A stretch of DNA of 64,000 bases from Periplaneta americana (Eukaryota > Arthropoda > Insecta > Blattodea > Blattidae): the NCBI RefSeq assembly GCF_040183065.1, contig NC_091126.1:144176204-144240203 (forward strand), given 5' to 3'. Position 1 is the first letter of the stretch. The number at the start of each line of letters is the position of its first letter. The notes under the pieces were generated by a model, which made no database searches, was not told where the DNA came from, and saw only the letters and a list, made by a program, of their open reading frames with translations. The translations under genes were made by a program, and so were the position numbers. This document shows positions 1-11,148 of the stretch, piece after piece.

Positions 1-316
1 CAGGGGGTCACTAAAGCTGGTATGTTTGTATGTTTCTGGTATAGAGGGCATTGTGATGTTTTAATGGGTTGGTAAGTCATTTATTTATTGGAACTCCTTG
101 ATTTGACTTGAGGAATACGTACAAACACTAAAATTGAGCAGAAAGCAATAATTTTCATTTATGTAGTTAATTGGTACTTAGCAATATTAAGGTGTGTATT
201 TTTTGATAGACGTCAGTGTATGGTATAGAATGACAGGGGTCACTAAAGCTGGTATGTTTGTATGTTTCTGGTATAGAGAATGTTGTGATGTATTAATGAG
301 TTGGTCAGTCATTTTG
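1..316. repeat. Direct duplication of about 83 bp (1-83 and 234-316)
   Basis: The stretch starting with CAGGGGGTCACTAAAGCTGG at position 1 recurs at 234 with only scattered differences and ends near GTCATTT in both copies. The copies are 233 bp apart in the same orientation. They could be a local tandem duplication or parts of a repeat cut by the window edge. No coding content is seen. Confidence 0.75.
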
Positions 317-504
317 CAAATTAAAAAACACTGCGCTCAATTTTAGTAGTCTGTATGTAATCTACCAAGTCAAATCAACGAGCTCTGAACCAATTTTGTC
401 GAGAAAACAATATGTCTTCTCCTAGAGTAAAAAATGATGGTCTAAAGAAAATGGCGGAATTTAACAAAGTGCTTGAAGAATATGATAGCAAATATGAACG
501 TTAA

Positions 505-655
505 TCCTTACATGTTACCAGATTACAAGTTTTGTCACCTCACTTCGTGTGGTGTGGAAAGACATTTTTCTATGCACTAGTTTGATTTTACAGACAGGAG
601 AAACATGGAAAAGATTATTGTGTCACTAAGTTACATACAGCCATGAAAGAAAATT
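505..655 (+). pseudogene. hAT transposase C-terminal remnant
   Basis: One frame reads a hAT dimerisation-like string with GVERHFSM followed, after an in-frame stop, by DRRNMEKIIVSL. This matches the usual hAT C-terminal pattern of a VERSFS-type motif followed by a MEK or MEN motif. Stops at the end of the first motif and soon after show that it is dead. A GTGCATATTTTA motif at about 836-880, also found at 61310-61325 next to another hAT tail, suggests the same family. The N-terminal part is not seen. Confidence 0.45.
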
Positions 656-2185
656 AATTGTTTGTATCAAATTGGTTTTAATTAAATTAGCAATAGCCAA
701 TAGGCAATAACTAAGAAACTGAAGTGACTGTTTTTCTTTATGCCCAATAATTTGAATATTTCCCATTATATGGTCAGTGTTTTGTTTTTCATGGGATCTT
801 ATACTATGGTAGGTTTACCAGTTCTTCAGCTTTTAGTGCATATTTTAACATTTTTTAACAAGTGCATATTCGTATGCATATTTTAGGGTTTTATTGCAAA
901 TAATTCTCAAAATTAGTGATCAGAAATAGACTTTTGGACATTCCGTGTCCTAGAACTTAACAATTTCAAAGTATCAGGAATACATACAAGTTCAATCATC
1001 AGGGCAGATAGGTATGAGCATTGGAGTCACCAAATTTGTTGGGCCTGAAGTACCCAAAACGCGATATAATGTTCTTGCGCTGTTCAAATAGAAGGACTTA
1101 TGTGCTATACAATCAAGAAGTCTCCACTTAGAAAATGATTCAGAGATAATTCTGTTCCTAATGCTATTTGCTCCACCATAAATTCTTCATTAACTGTCAG
1201 TTTTCTATTCAACTTCACACACCTTACACTTCTCGAATACTCGATGAAGCTGTTTTCTAAAAATCTAATTCACATAATGTATTAATAAAATTTAAAAAAA
1301 CTAGTAAGCAAAACTAATACCGGTACAAGACATCACACAAGAAACAAACAATACAATACCTACATTCAACACACAGTGAAATATATATTGTACTGCATAT
1401 ATTATGATAATGCTGATATTTTTAAGCAGAGAATGAAAATGAGACATAGCACAGAAAATGTAACTGTCGAAAAATACGCATAAACAAGATTGTGCAAGTG
1501 GGTTATGTACAACTCAATTTCCACTGACCAAGAAACAGTTGTTGAAACTTTACTATAAATTAGGTTTATTATCTGTTTGAGTAACAGAACACACACAGGC
1601 CTCTGATGATTTTGCGGCACAGGATATTTTATGTCATAATAGTCAAATCGAATGCCTGATTTTGAAAACAAAAATTAGTTTTTGCGTATCATGTACAGAT
1701 TATGCACAATTCTGTATTGAACACAAAATTGAGAGTTTATCATTATAGTATTAGAATTGCTGCACATCCAACATGTAGCATGTATTAACAGGGTTTGGAC
1801 TAGCAGCATTCTACTGTATACCATACCGTTCTAGAAAATATCAAATATAATGAACAGAAGTTCTACAAGTGCTGTGATCTGAAGGTGTGCGGTATTTTAT
1901 TGGCGTAACAAGCAGATTTCATGATTTTTGTGTGAATGGGACTCTAGAGCCTGAGAAAGACACTGGGGAGTTACACATTGGCTGAAAAGAAGACACTCAG
2001 TGCCAGTGAAGGAATTTTATAAATCACCTACTAATTGACTCAAGGGAAGTTCTGCTGCCCACTTATTCATCAATTCATTAAGGATGCTGATTTTGGAAAA
2101 ATCATAACTGATTTTGAGCTTCAGGCTTGGGACTCATTCAAGAATGTGATTAACAAGTTTTTGAGGAGTGTTAAAGATGATGCAA
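656..2185. other. AT-rich spacer without recognised gene
   Basis: No exon, conserved protein or clean inverted repeat was found. The short open frame at 1402-1671 (minus) has no recognisable motif and is compositionally ordinary. Confidence 0.6.
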
Positions 2186-2190
2186 ATCGA

Positions 2191-2808
2191 GCTTTCAGGT
2201 ATAACTCCCTGTAAAGTTGATTTGAATAATTTCGAGGGAAAATTGTTCCGGGGCCGGGTATCGAACCCGGGACCTTTGGTTAAATGTACCAATGCTCTAC
2301 CAACAGGGCTACCCAGGAACTCTACCAGACACCGATCCAATTTTTCCCTCTATATCCACAGACCTCAAAGTGGGCTGACAACCGTCAAGCAACCAACATT
2401 GAGTGCACACTAACTCTGTGTGACTTAAATTGTGGTTTTCTGCTAACGAACAGTGACGTGTATTATGCAAATTAAGCTTTCAAGTATAACTCCCTGTAAG
2501 GTTGATTTCAATAATTTCGAGGGAAAATTGTTCCGGGACTGGGTATCGAACCCAGGACCTTTGGTTAAACGTACCAACGCTCTACCAACTGGGCTACCCA
2601 GGAACTCTACCAGACACCGATCCAATTTTTCCCTCTATCTCCACAGACATCAAAGTGGGCTGACAACTGTCAAGCAACCAACATTGAGTGCACACTAACT
2701 CTGTGTGACTTAAATTGTGGTTTTCTGTTAATGAACAGTGACGTGTATTATGCAAATTAAGCTTTCAGGTATAACTCCCTGTAAAGTTGATTTCAATAAT
2801 TTCGGATC
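2191..2808 (-). repeat. Tandem array of a tRNA-derived SINE, 285-bp period
   Basis: The sequence from 2200 repeats from 2485 and again, truncated, from 2770, so two full units and a stub lie head to tail with a 285-bp period. On the minus strand each full unit holds a tRNA-like head: an A-box-like TGGTAGAGCATTGG and a B-box-like GGTTCGATACCCG at about 2245-2315 and 2535-2600, followed by a shared body. Related copies occur at 13545-13805 and 18868-19235. SINEs normally insert singly, so the array more likely arose by local duplication. Confidence 0.85.
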
Positions 2809-2854
2809 AGAGTCTGGTCGAAATTAGTTAAAGATGATACCACGAAAGACTGTA

Positions 2855-3358
2855 AAATTTACTATCAATTAAATAACTTAATATTTGGGAAAAAAATATA
2901 TACTACCAAAAACAAAATTACAGATATACACATCCGTTATAGAACCAATCCTGCTGTCTGGAGGGGAAAGTTGGCCAGTGACAACTGAGAGAATAAGTAA
3001 TATAACAGCAATTGAAATGAAGTGCTACCAAAGAATATTTGGAAAAACAAAGAGGGATAGAGTACGAAATGAGAGAATTAGAGAGGAATTAAAACAGAAA
3101 TCAGTAGAAGAGAAGTTAAGAAGAAAGCAACTAAAGTGGTATGGACACATGGTGCAAATGGGAGAAGAAAGAAAACCAAAGCAAGTAATGGAGGCAATGA
3201 CGGAAGGGAGAAAAGGGAAGGGAAGACCAAGGACGATGATGTGTATGGATAATATTGAGATGATGGCAAGGAAAACAGAGAAAGGAATTGGGGAACTAAG
3301 AACAATGGCGAGGGATAGAGAGAAATGGAAATTGATCGAGGCAGACCCGACACCGTGA
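2855..3358 (+). pseudogene. Non-LTR retrotransposon 3' end (reverse transcriptase C-terminal region)
   Basis: The frame carries the C-terminal region typical of many insect LINEs. It has a YYQLNN...GKK segment, KLQIY...EPILLSG, then [23 protein letters not shown] and GKGRPRT. The same order of motifs is present in the LINE at 46560-47691, so the two belong to one family. The conserved YG.E.W motif reads SGGESW here. The frame is open for 157 codons, but all upstream RT motifs are missing, so this is a 5'-truncated copy. Clade (RTE or CR1 type) is not resolved. Confidence 0.8.
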
Positions 3359-3364
3359 GGCAAT

Positions 3365-3436
3365 TAATTAGTGAAATATTTTTGTCCACATGAAGTGAAC
3401 AGTCAGTCTCTCAGACAAATGTTAAGTAATAAATTG
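3365..3436 (+). repeat. 72-bp direct repeat, copy 1
   Basis: AATTAGTGAAATATTTTTGT and the following 50 bases recur at 4335-4406 with about four differences. This copy follows the LINE stop codon directly, so it may be the LINE 3' UTR or a flank duplicated by a later event. Confidence 0.75.
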
Positions 3437-3463
3437 GTGAAAAAGAAGTTAAAGACGATCAAC

Positions 3464-3748
3464 ATGAGCATAATGTGAAAATCATGCTCGGGAAGTTAAA
3501 GGCACTTAGATATAATATGAACTTTAAGATACACTGTCTGCATTCTCATCTTGAATATTTCCCCAGAAAGCTTAGGAGCACTAAACGAAGAGCAGAGTAA
3601 GAGATTTCAAGACCTAAAACAGATGGGAACGAGGTACCAGGGTCGTTGGGACATATTCATGATGGCTGATTACTGTTGGTGTTTATTAAGGGATAACACT
3701 AATCAGAACCACAAACGCTTGTCATGTCAGCGTTCGTTTTCAACATAG
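3464..3748 (+). pseudogene. Remnant of a common arthropod transposon-associated protein
   Basis: Two frames together read a decayed protein. The first has CLHSHLEYFP; the second has ESLGALNEEQSKRFQDLKQM and YQGRWDIFMMADYCW. I recall similar strings (HSHLDFFP, LGAVSDEHGERFHQDI, MLADYCW) from repetitive arthropod proteins of transposon origin, but cannot name the family. A frameshift near 3555 and the lack of the rest of the protein show a fragment. Confidence 0.55.
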
Positions 3749-4334
3749 TAGAAGGGGAAAATAGTTTTCCTACGGTATGTTTGAAATTTCATTATTTATT
3801 TTAAGCTGTTGTATCTGTATAATTGAGAGTTGATCATGTTTTGAAGTGTTTCGCGCATTTTACATTGTACTTAAAAATTATAAATTGCTAAAAAAATTAA
3901 ATATATATTCCCGCATGGCAAGAAAACCGTACGTGACACTAAAAAATTGTAAGTATATTTCAATTCAGCACACAAAAATTAGGTTTTAGCAGTTTAGAGA
4001 CCTGTTAAAATCCTATGCTGCAAAAAGAAAGTTCAATTTTGCAGGCCTGTGTAATACATAATAAAAGATTATTCAAAAAACAAATTTTAATAATGTTGCT
4101 TGAAGCTTATCAGTAAATAACTGTTTCAAACAATATTTGTATTTAGTATCATTCTATCCTTAACAAAATTATGAAATATTTCAATTACATAATAATTATA
4201 TACCAGTATAAATTAAAGAAGTCGCCATTCAAAGAAAAGGCTGCTGTGAATGGAAGGAGAGGTTATAAGAGATGCAAATGATTAAATGATTAATCATAAG
4301 TCTTAAAATAACATGCCCTTAATTGAGTAAATAT
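3749..4334. other. AT-rich spacer, nothing recognised
   Basis: No motif, inverted repeat or coding signal was seen between the transposon-associated remnant and the second copy of the 72-bp repeat. Confidence 0.6.
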
Positions 4335-4406
4335 AATTTTAATTAGTGAAATATTTTTGTCCACATGAAGTGAATAGTCAATCTCTCAGACAAATGTTAA
4401 GTAGTA
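4335..4406 (+). repeat. 72-bp direct repeat, copy 2
   Basis: This is the partner of 3365-3436, lying 970 bp away in the same orientation. Spacing and orientation would fit duplicated flanks, but no element with both ends could be defined between the copies. Confidence 0.75.
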
Positions 4407-4508
4407 AAGTCCATTCAACAGAAGTATGGGCTCAATAATGCTTAGTGTTTCTTTCTTTGTACGCACAGCATCAGTCTGGACTGCTATTACATCACTGTCT
4501 GCAAAGGC

Positions 4509-4776
4509 CCATTCACAATGAAAACATTAACATTAACATTAACATTTACGCGAAAACACAAATGTTACAGTAACAGTAGCAGTTTAGTCTTCATTCACAA
4601 TGGAAACTTAACGTTACCATAAGACAATGAAATACAGTATACCTGTAAACAGGTGACTGCAAATAATCAACAACCACTGACGTTATTGCAAACGAAAAGC
4701 TTGGAGTTTGCAAGCTTCTGCATTCACGTTTTCATTCACTTCTAATGTCAACGTTTACAAAAATCGTTGTGAATGG
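4509..4776. mobile_element. Short non-autonomous DNA element with inverted ends
   Basis: The left end CCATTCACAATGA is matched by the reverse complement of the right end (CCATTCACAACGA). Inside the left end is a run of ATTAAC units (4524-4545). The target duplication is not clear, so the superfamily is open. Confidence 0.6.
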
Positions 4777-5499
4777 TTACATTTAAAAACCTGATTACAA
4801 AACAGTGTTCCATTCAACATAGAAAAGCGCGTTGTTTTTTTTTTTCATTGTTCTCTCAATGTCAAGTTTCTTAGCAATTAATAAAATAAATGTTTTATAA
4901 CTGAGCAGGGCCTTATAGGAAGTGAGTTGAGAAACGTGAAAGTGTGTGATAATTGAATAATATTCAACTTGGCATAATTTGATTCACTTTCTACCAATTT
5001 CAACTCACTTTTAGGACCCAGCTAATATTTGTTTAATAGTAGCAGTAACACACACTCCAGAGGAGAGGCAATCTTCTTAATTATAAGTGCATACAAGCAT
5101 AAATTAAATCACGATATTGAAGTCAAGAGCATAATATCACTTGAATACAAATAAATAACGGGTAAAACTATACAGTTATGCAATTTCGATTGATCAGTTT
5201 TAAGTTGTCACCAATGAAGTGTAACTTGTGGAAGGAAATAAAACAGGCCTGCAATGATTGCATTGTGACCTTGGATTTCAATAGTTATGTAGCATTAGTT
5301 GGTGCTATAACGCATGTCTTGTGTCAAGTAGTTTATATAAACCAATTCCATTAAAGTTCATACTGAGGTTTGGTTCAGACAAGTCAAATATAAAGGTAAT
5401 TTTAACATAATTGTTTTAATTATTAAATCGTGACTTATCATGTACAAGTATGAAAACGTATTCTTTTATTATAATATTGCAAACAAACGTTTTTGCCTA
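4777..5499. other. AT-rich spacer, nothing recognised
   Basis: No coding frame above background and no repeat end was recognised before the large TIR element begins at 5500. Confidence 0.55.
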
Positions 5500-6489
5500 T
5501 GAGTCATTCCATGTCAAATTGCACAAAATGGAATAAATTTTGAATTTCATATATATGATTATGTTTACATATTTTTTTATTAATTCTATGGAACTAGTAA
5601 ACTAATATGTTTTTATTTCTACCTAAGTCCATGTGTTTTAAAAATATTGCATGTTAAAATTCGTTAAAAGACTCACAATGCAGCATTTAAAGATTCATAT
5701 GTCGGAGTATATTGATGCTATTTTTTTTTTTAACTATCATGAAATATTTACTAGCTGATTCAATTTTTAAAAGTCAGATATCAATGTGAAATAAATACAT
5801 TAAAAATATTTTAAAAAGCCTGCAAAGTGCACTTAAGTATTCCTAATAAATTCAGAAAAAATCACAACAGAATCTGTAGTAGTTTAACAGAAATTTAATT
5901 ATTTATAAAACAATGTTTAGCAGAATGGGGAACAGTTGACCATATGCTGAGCGATTTGTCAGCATATACTTACTGTATGCAGTGCTAGTGTTGGCAGATC
6001 AAGTGAAAGTTACAATGTCACAAGAACTATCGGCTTAACATATTTCATTTTACCTATCCGGAAATTGATACTTTTTTTACGACATGAATCACATATTCGC
6101 ACATCCAAAGGCCCCACTAAATTGAGCTTTATCAGTAAATCGCGACTTACGCATCTCAGTGTACCTTTCTGTTTGAAACTGTGATTAGGAAAATTAAATG
6201 GATTTAAACGCTTGTTATATAGATGGAGTTATGCAACTACAGACCAACTAAAAATCAGATTTTGGTGTCATCTGCAGACAAATAGCTGAACCTGTCTTAA
6301 AATACCTGAATCCATGGTTTCTTATTTTCCACTCTCAATATTGAGTTTTAGTTCTTATTCACTTGCTTTTCCTCTATTTTGCATTCTGTGGCAGCAGACC
6401 AACATAGTTTATTGCAAAATTTTCATAATATTCCAACTAAATATAACAATATCCCTAAAAAGTGATTTTGTTGATTAGTTTGTTATAAC

Positions 6490-7721
6490 TAGACCTCGGA
6501 TTTTAGGTAAAAACCTATTTTGTTCCTCATGATATATACAAAAGAAAAGCTGTATATATACGAATTATGGAAATATATGTTCGAAAATGGTGGTCCTATA
6601 CAACCTAAAAATACCTAATTTCACGTTAGAAACTATTTTTACCTAATTTTACATTATCCAATTTCTACAGTTGGTAATATGGAAATGCTGTGTAATTCTG
6701 TATGCCAGTTGTGCCTTGACAACACTCGCAGCTAGTAATCTACACTGATGCAGCCCCGTACATGATTGCTGCCGTTAAATTACTTAAAGTATTTTACCCT
6801 GCCTTGCTCCATATTATTTGTCTTGCCCATGCCATGAATCGCGTAGCTGAGACGATACGGCTTGAATATCCACAAGTGAATAAGCTGGTTTCCACAATTA
6901 AAAAGGTTTTTATTAAAGCACCTGAAAGGATTCAATTATTTCGAGAGCAACTTCCCAATGTGCCACTTCCACCAGAACCTATTCTTACCTGATGGGGAAC
7001 ATGGTTACAGACCGTGGAATATTACAGCAAGCATTTGGAGGACATTAAGAACTTTGTTTTGAAACTGGGGGAGGATGCAGTGAACATTACTTCAGCTAAA
7101 AAACTTCTGCAGGACCCAACAATTGCCCGGAATATTGCATTCATCAAATCACATTATGTATTTCTGGTCCCCATTATTAATGCTCTAGAGTCTTCAGGCA
7201 AACCGGTCTACACGCAACTGGGATTGATAGAAGAGGCGACAGAAAAAATCAACTTGGTTCCTGGTTATGTTGGTGAAAAAGTTTCTGAAAAACTCAAATC
7301 AGTGCTTCAAAAAAAACCCAGGACTGACAGTTCTCCGCACAGTTGCTGACATCTTGGCTGGCAAAACACTTGAACATGAATGTGCTGTTCCCTTGCATCT
7401 AATACCAACATTTAAATATGCTCTGGTGTCATCAGTTGATGTGGAACGCTCATTTTCGGCATATAAGATGGTGTTATCTGAGAAACGATGCAGTTTCTCA
7501 ATGGAAAACTTAGAAAAGGTGTTAGTTGTTTACTCCGGCTCTAATTATGGACATGTACAATGAAATAATGTCAAATATTTCGGCTAATTTGTAATGGGAA
7601 ATGAAATAATGTCATTTTATGTTCACCTATTTTTGTAATTTTAGAACCTATTTTGATTTGTGATAGAACCTATTTTAGGTACCTAATTTAATATTTTTAG
7701 GACCTAAAAGTCCGAGGTCTA
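6490..7721 (+). mobile_element. hAT transposon, 1232 bp, with 8-bp target duplication
   Basis: Terminal inverted repeats TAGACCTCGGATTTTAGGT and TAGACCTCGGACTTTTAGGT face each other, and the 8-bp sequence GTTATAAC flanks both ends (6482-6489 and 7722-7729). The duplication is itself palindromic. Inside is a hAT/DUF659-type transposase tail. The well-kept target duplication means the copy is complete at both ends even though its gene is not. Confidence 0.9.
6756..7563 (+). pseudogene. hAT (DUF659-type) transposase, broken
   Basis: The readable frames cover the catalytic-core end and dimerisation domain. They include [14 protein letters not shown] (about 6800-6850), [22 protein letters not shown] after an in-frame TGA at 6991, EYYSKHLEDIKNFV, and finally SSVDVERSFSAYKMVLSEKR and MENLEKVLVVY at 7430-7530. 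A frameshift occurs in the A-run near 7310, where two overlapping frames continue one protein. The N-terminal BED finger and first catalytic residues are absent, so the element must have moved with a helper transposase or been deleted after insertion. Confidence 0.88.
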
Positions 7722-8198
7722 GTTATAACTCTGTCCATATATTACGTGATGTTTACTGTCATGTTGTAGAATTCACGTCAAAAGCATTAATATTTGACAC
7801 AAAACTTCACCCCATGCAATTCAAACCATGACTGATTAATATTTTTTCTTCCGTACTTCGCCCCCTGCTATCTGCTTACTGTCACGAAGTGCTAAGGCTT
7901 CACCTAGCCTCGTTATTGTTTAGACTAGACTTCAGTATAAACATATAGCTTTGTGAGCTGAGCTGGCAATAATGAAAAATATTTACTCTTCCTTAAGGTA
8001 TATTACCCACTTGATGAATGAAACCATTTCTTCTATAGAGGTGCTAACAGTTATTATATGCAACGGAATTTCGTAAAATTTCGTAGTCTGTTCTGATAAT
8101 AAATGATTGAAAGAATTTTAGTTTTGTCCTTTAAATGTGCAGAAATTTGATCCCAACAAATGTAACATTAAAAAATTCCTATGCAGAACGAAGTTATA

Positions 8199-8462
8199 TA
8201 TTTTTTTAGTTGTTTATTTAACGACGCTGTATCAACTACTAGGTTATTTAGCGTCGATGAGATTGGTGACAGTGAGATGGTATTTGTTGAGATTAAGCCG
8301 AGGATTCACCATAGATTACCTGGCATTCACCTTACGGTTGGAGAAAACCTCGGAAAAAACCCAACCAAGTAATCAGCCCAAGCGGGGATCGAACCCGTGC
8401 CCAAGCGAAACTTCAGACCAGCAGGCAAGCGCCTTAACTGACTGAGCCATGCCGGTGGCGAA
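8199..8462 (-). repeat. tRNA-derived SINE with 8-bp target duplication
   Basis: On the minus strand the head reads GGCATGGCTCAGTCAGTTAA (A box) and GGGTTCGATCCCCGC (B box), followed by a body ending in TTAAATAAAC. AAGTTATA flanks both ends (8191-8198 and 8463-8470). Copies of the same family lie at 24546-24800 and 50136-50395 on the plus strand. I recall this family as abundant in cockroach genomes. Confidence 0.88.
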
Positions 8463-8499
8463 AAGTTATAATTGTTTGTTTCAAATTTCTATACATTTA

Positions 8500-8730
8500 A
8501 AGGACAAAACTAAAATTCTTTCAAGCATTTATTATCAGAACACACTACTTTCTTAAATTGACAGAGCATATTGGGAATCCAATCAATGGTTTTCCCAAAA
8601 CATGCTATTAAATGTTTCATATAAAACTATTTTTATCTCAAAAAGGAAGCAAAATCATATTACACTTTTTTGTTTGATATATCTCAAAGAATAACCCCCT
8701 GAAATTAGTGACATTACTTACGGTTCACCT
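8500..8730. repeat. Dispersed repeat, also at 34380-34645
   Basis: The run from the TTTATTATCA motif to GACATTACTTACGGTTCAC is shared with 34380-34645 at clearly above-chance identity. The segment at 8490-8550 is also inverted against 8086-8150, so the SINE at 8199 sits inside the loop of an older foldback. Confidence 0.7.
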
Positions 8731-8945
8731 GTATACAGACTCAGAGTACCAAGTGATCTTATGTTACAATGAGCACATAATATACATAATTTCAAATAGT
8801 CATAACTACACAAATAATAAATAATTGGGGGAAATAAAAAATAATACATGTATCCTTATTTGATGCCTAGAATTTATAAAAAAATTTCGATCATTTACAA
8901 AAAGGCCGTGTTTTGTCAGTATGCGATTTGACGTGAAATGACTCA

Positions 8946-9723
8946 TATAGCTAGTGCAACTCAATGTCCTATATCTGTTGAGAGGCATACAAAAATATAA
9001 TTGAAAAAACACATGAACTGAAATGCTACTGATATTTGGCTATCCACAAGCCTTGCTAAAATACGAAGTTTGAATAATATTTCAATTGTGTTTATCACTG
9101 GTATTGAAGCAAGAGGAGACATGATGGAAGACGAAAGGAAAAATGTTCTTCCAAATGAAGTAAACAAAACCTGAATATTCAAAATGCCTCCATAAGATCT
9201 GGCAATCCTACAGGAAAGATGTGAAATGATCGAGGGTACAAGTATAGGAGAATAAGATTCAAAATAAAACGTATGAATTAGAATAAATGAAGGTACATGT
9301 TCATTACATACCAGTATTAAAAATAATACTGCAGGCTATACATTATTTCACACAAATAACGCTTTCAACCAATGTATGTATGTATACAAGGAAGAGTGTA
9401 CAATGAGCGAACCTGACATCCAAATAACCTTAACATATTATGCATGATATACTAATAATAATCTTTGCACTTGTGAAAGCAGGAAAGTGTGATCAATCTG
9501 GAAGAGTGTAAAGTGCGGTTAACAGTCAATATATTCGATATTTCTCTAAAGGGAATTGTAAAGAAATTAATTGTGTGAGGAGAACAGAGATAAGCACAGC
9601 TATTCTTCACAATTTACTATATATTAAATATTGTCCTACACAGTCACAGACAGTTATACTTTTAAACTGTTTATTTTTCCAAGGAAAGTTACTCTTCAGT
9701 TCTGAAGAAACTGCTCAATGATT
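8946..9723. other. Spacer, nothing recognised
   Basis: Open frames on the minus strand at 8806-9182 show no family motif. No repeat ends were seen. Confidence 0.55.
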
Positions 9724-9983
9724 AAAATTGAATCGGTTATTGTTGAAAGGAACTAAGTCCACTTTTTAAAGTTTTGAGATAATCGAAAAAAAAAAAACTG
9801 TTTTGTGAATAATCTATCGAAGATTAAACCACAATATATTATACATATATATTTTATGTATACAATATATTTTGGTTTAATCTTCGATAGATTATTCACA
9901 AAACAGTTTTTTTTTTTTTCGATTATCTCAAAACTTTAAAAAGTGGACTTGGTTCCTTTAAACAATAACCGATTCAATTGTTT
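9724..9983. repeat. Large near-perfect palindrome (arms about 108 bp)
   Basis: The arms begin AATTGAATCGGTTATTGTT at 9726 and close at 9983. They include a 12-base A run and its complementary T run and meet at an AT-rich centre near 9835-9875. The arms differ at only a few positions. It could be a foldback MITE, but the target duplication is not obvious. Confidence 0.85.
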
Positions 9984-10384
9984 TCGTTTGGGGAAAGAGA
10001 AGATGAAAAAAACGCTGATCATAGGATATGTAGTTAAATACAGGATACCGGTATAACGAAAAAAGTGGGCTAAACTTCAGGTACAGATTCCTCATGTGTA
10101 TAGGAAAAAATGGTTATATCAACATGAGTCCGGAAATGCTTGGTTTCCGAGTAGGGGTTGCAAGTATAGCATAGTGCACTCCAGTATGTTTCTGTGCTAA
10201 AATTATTATGATGCTTTCTGTTTACATTTCTTTAGAAGAATTATTCAAAATGTCGTCCTCCAGTCTGAATGCAGGCAGCAGCTCATCATCTCATCTGTGT
10301 AATCTGTTACATATATGTTACACTAGGAAGAATTTGGTTAAAACAGAACGTTGATAATATAATGAACAAGGCCTCAGAATGGTT

Positions 10385-11035
10385 TAGAGAAAGGTATTTT
10401 TTTTAAATGAAGAAATAACTAACTCTATGATTTTTAGTTTGAAATCTCTTCCTGATGATTTACTTCGGAATGTAAGATCAAATGCTAAATTTCTTGGAAT
10501 ATATGTTGATGACTGTCTTTCCTGGGGAAATCATATTGATCTTGTTAACACGGTTATCTAAAATCATCCATTTAATTAGGAATTTAACAAAAATCATTTC
10601 AGTACATGAAAAGTTTATACTTCGCCTATTTTGGAGCAATTATTAGATATGGAATTATTGTGTGGGATGGAAGTAAGAGAATGAAGGAAATTTTATTACA
10701 GAAAAAGGTAATTCGAATTTTAAAAAATTTCAATGATCCAACTCCTTGTAGACCATTGTTTGTGATTCAGGTATTTTAACAGTGTGTAATTTATATATTT
10801 TGGATGTTTTAATTTCAATGGATAATTCCTTAGATCATTTCAGTTTAAGGAATAACCTACAAAGTTATAAAACAAGGCTTAGGAATGAAGTTCATCTTCC
10901 ATATTTCAAATTGAGTAAAACTCAGAATAGTCACTTATATCTTGGCCAAATATTATAAAATAAACTGCCTGATAATTTAAAATTATAATTAAATACTATT
11001 GCTTTTAAATCAAGAATTCATAAATGACTAGTTTT
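10385..11035 (+). pseudogene. Jockey-type LINE reverse transcriptase C-terminal remnant
   Basis: Pieces in shifting frames read NAKFLGIYVDDCLSWGNHID at 10476, then SLYFAYFGAIIRYGIIVWDG and LLQKKVIRILKNF, then a degenerate CRPLF. This order matches the region after the RT catalytic motifs of Jockey elements. Many frameshifts and stops are present, so the copy is old. Confidence 0.75.
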
Positions 11036-11148
11036 AGATCCTTCATATTCAATTACCGAGTTTTTAGATTTGAAAAACACTAATATATAATTCTGAGTTT
11101 TTAATGTAGTGTAATACGTTTTTATGACACTGAAAACTTGAATTTTTA

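Larger units (their letters stand above)
5500..8945. mobile_element. Large TIR element (about 3.4 kb) carrying nested insertions
   Basis: The left end TGAGTCATTCCATGTCAAAT is mirrored by the right end (reverse complement TGAGTCATTTCACGTCAAAT), and each end is flanked by TA, as expected for a TA-targeting transposon. No transposase of its own is legible. The interior contains a complete hAT copy (6490-7721) and a SINE (8199-8462), both of which must have arrived later. A right-hand subregion (8500-8730) recurs at 34380-34645. Confidence 0.65.

Noticed and set aside
2245..2315. Functional tRNA gene on the minus strand
   Set aside because: A and B boxes are present, but the sequence is part of a repeated SINE body and the acceptor arm does not close. 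The same holds for the heads at 8.4, 13.6, 19.1, 24.6, 25.1, 44.7, 45.7 and 50.2 kb.
3025..3389. Minus-strand open frames rich in F, S and L
   Set aside because: They are antisense shadows of the purine-rich LINE frame at 2855-3358.
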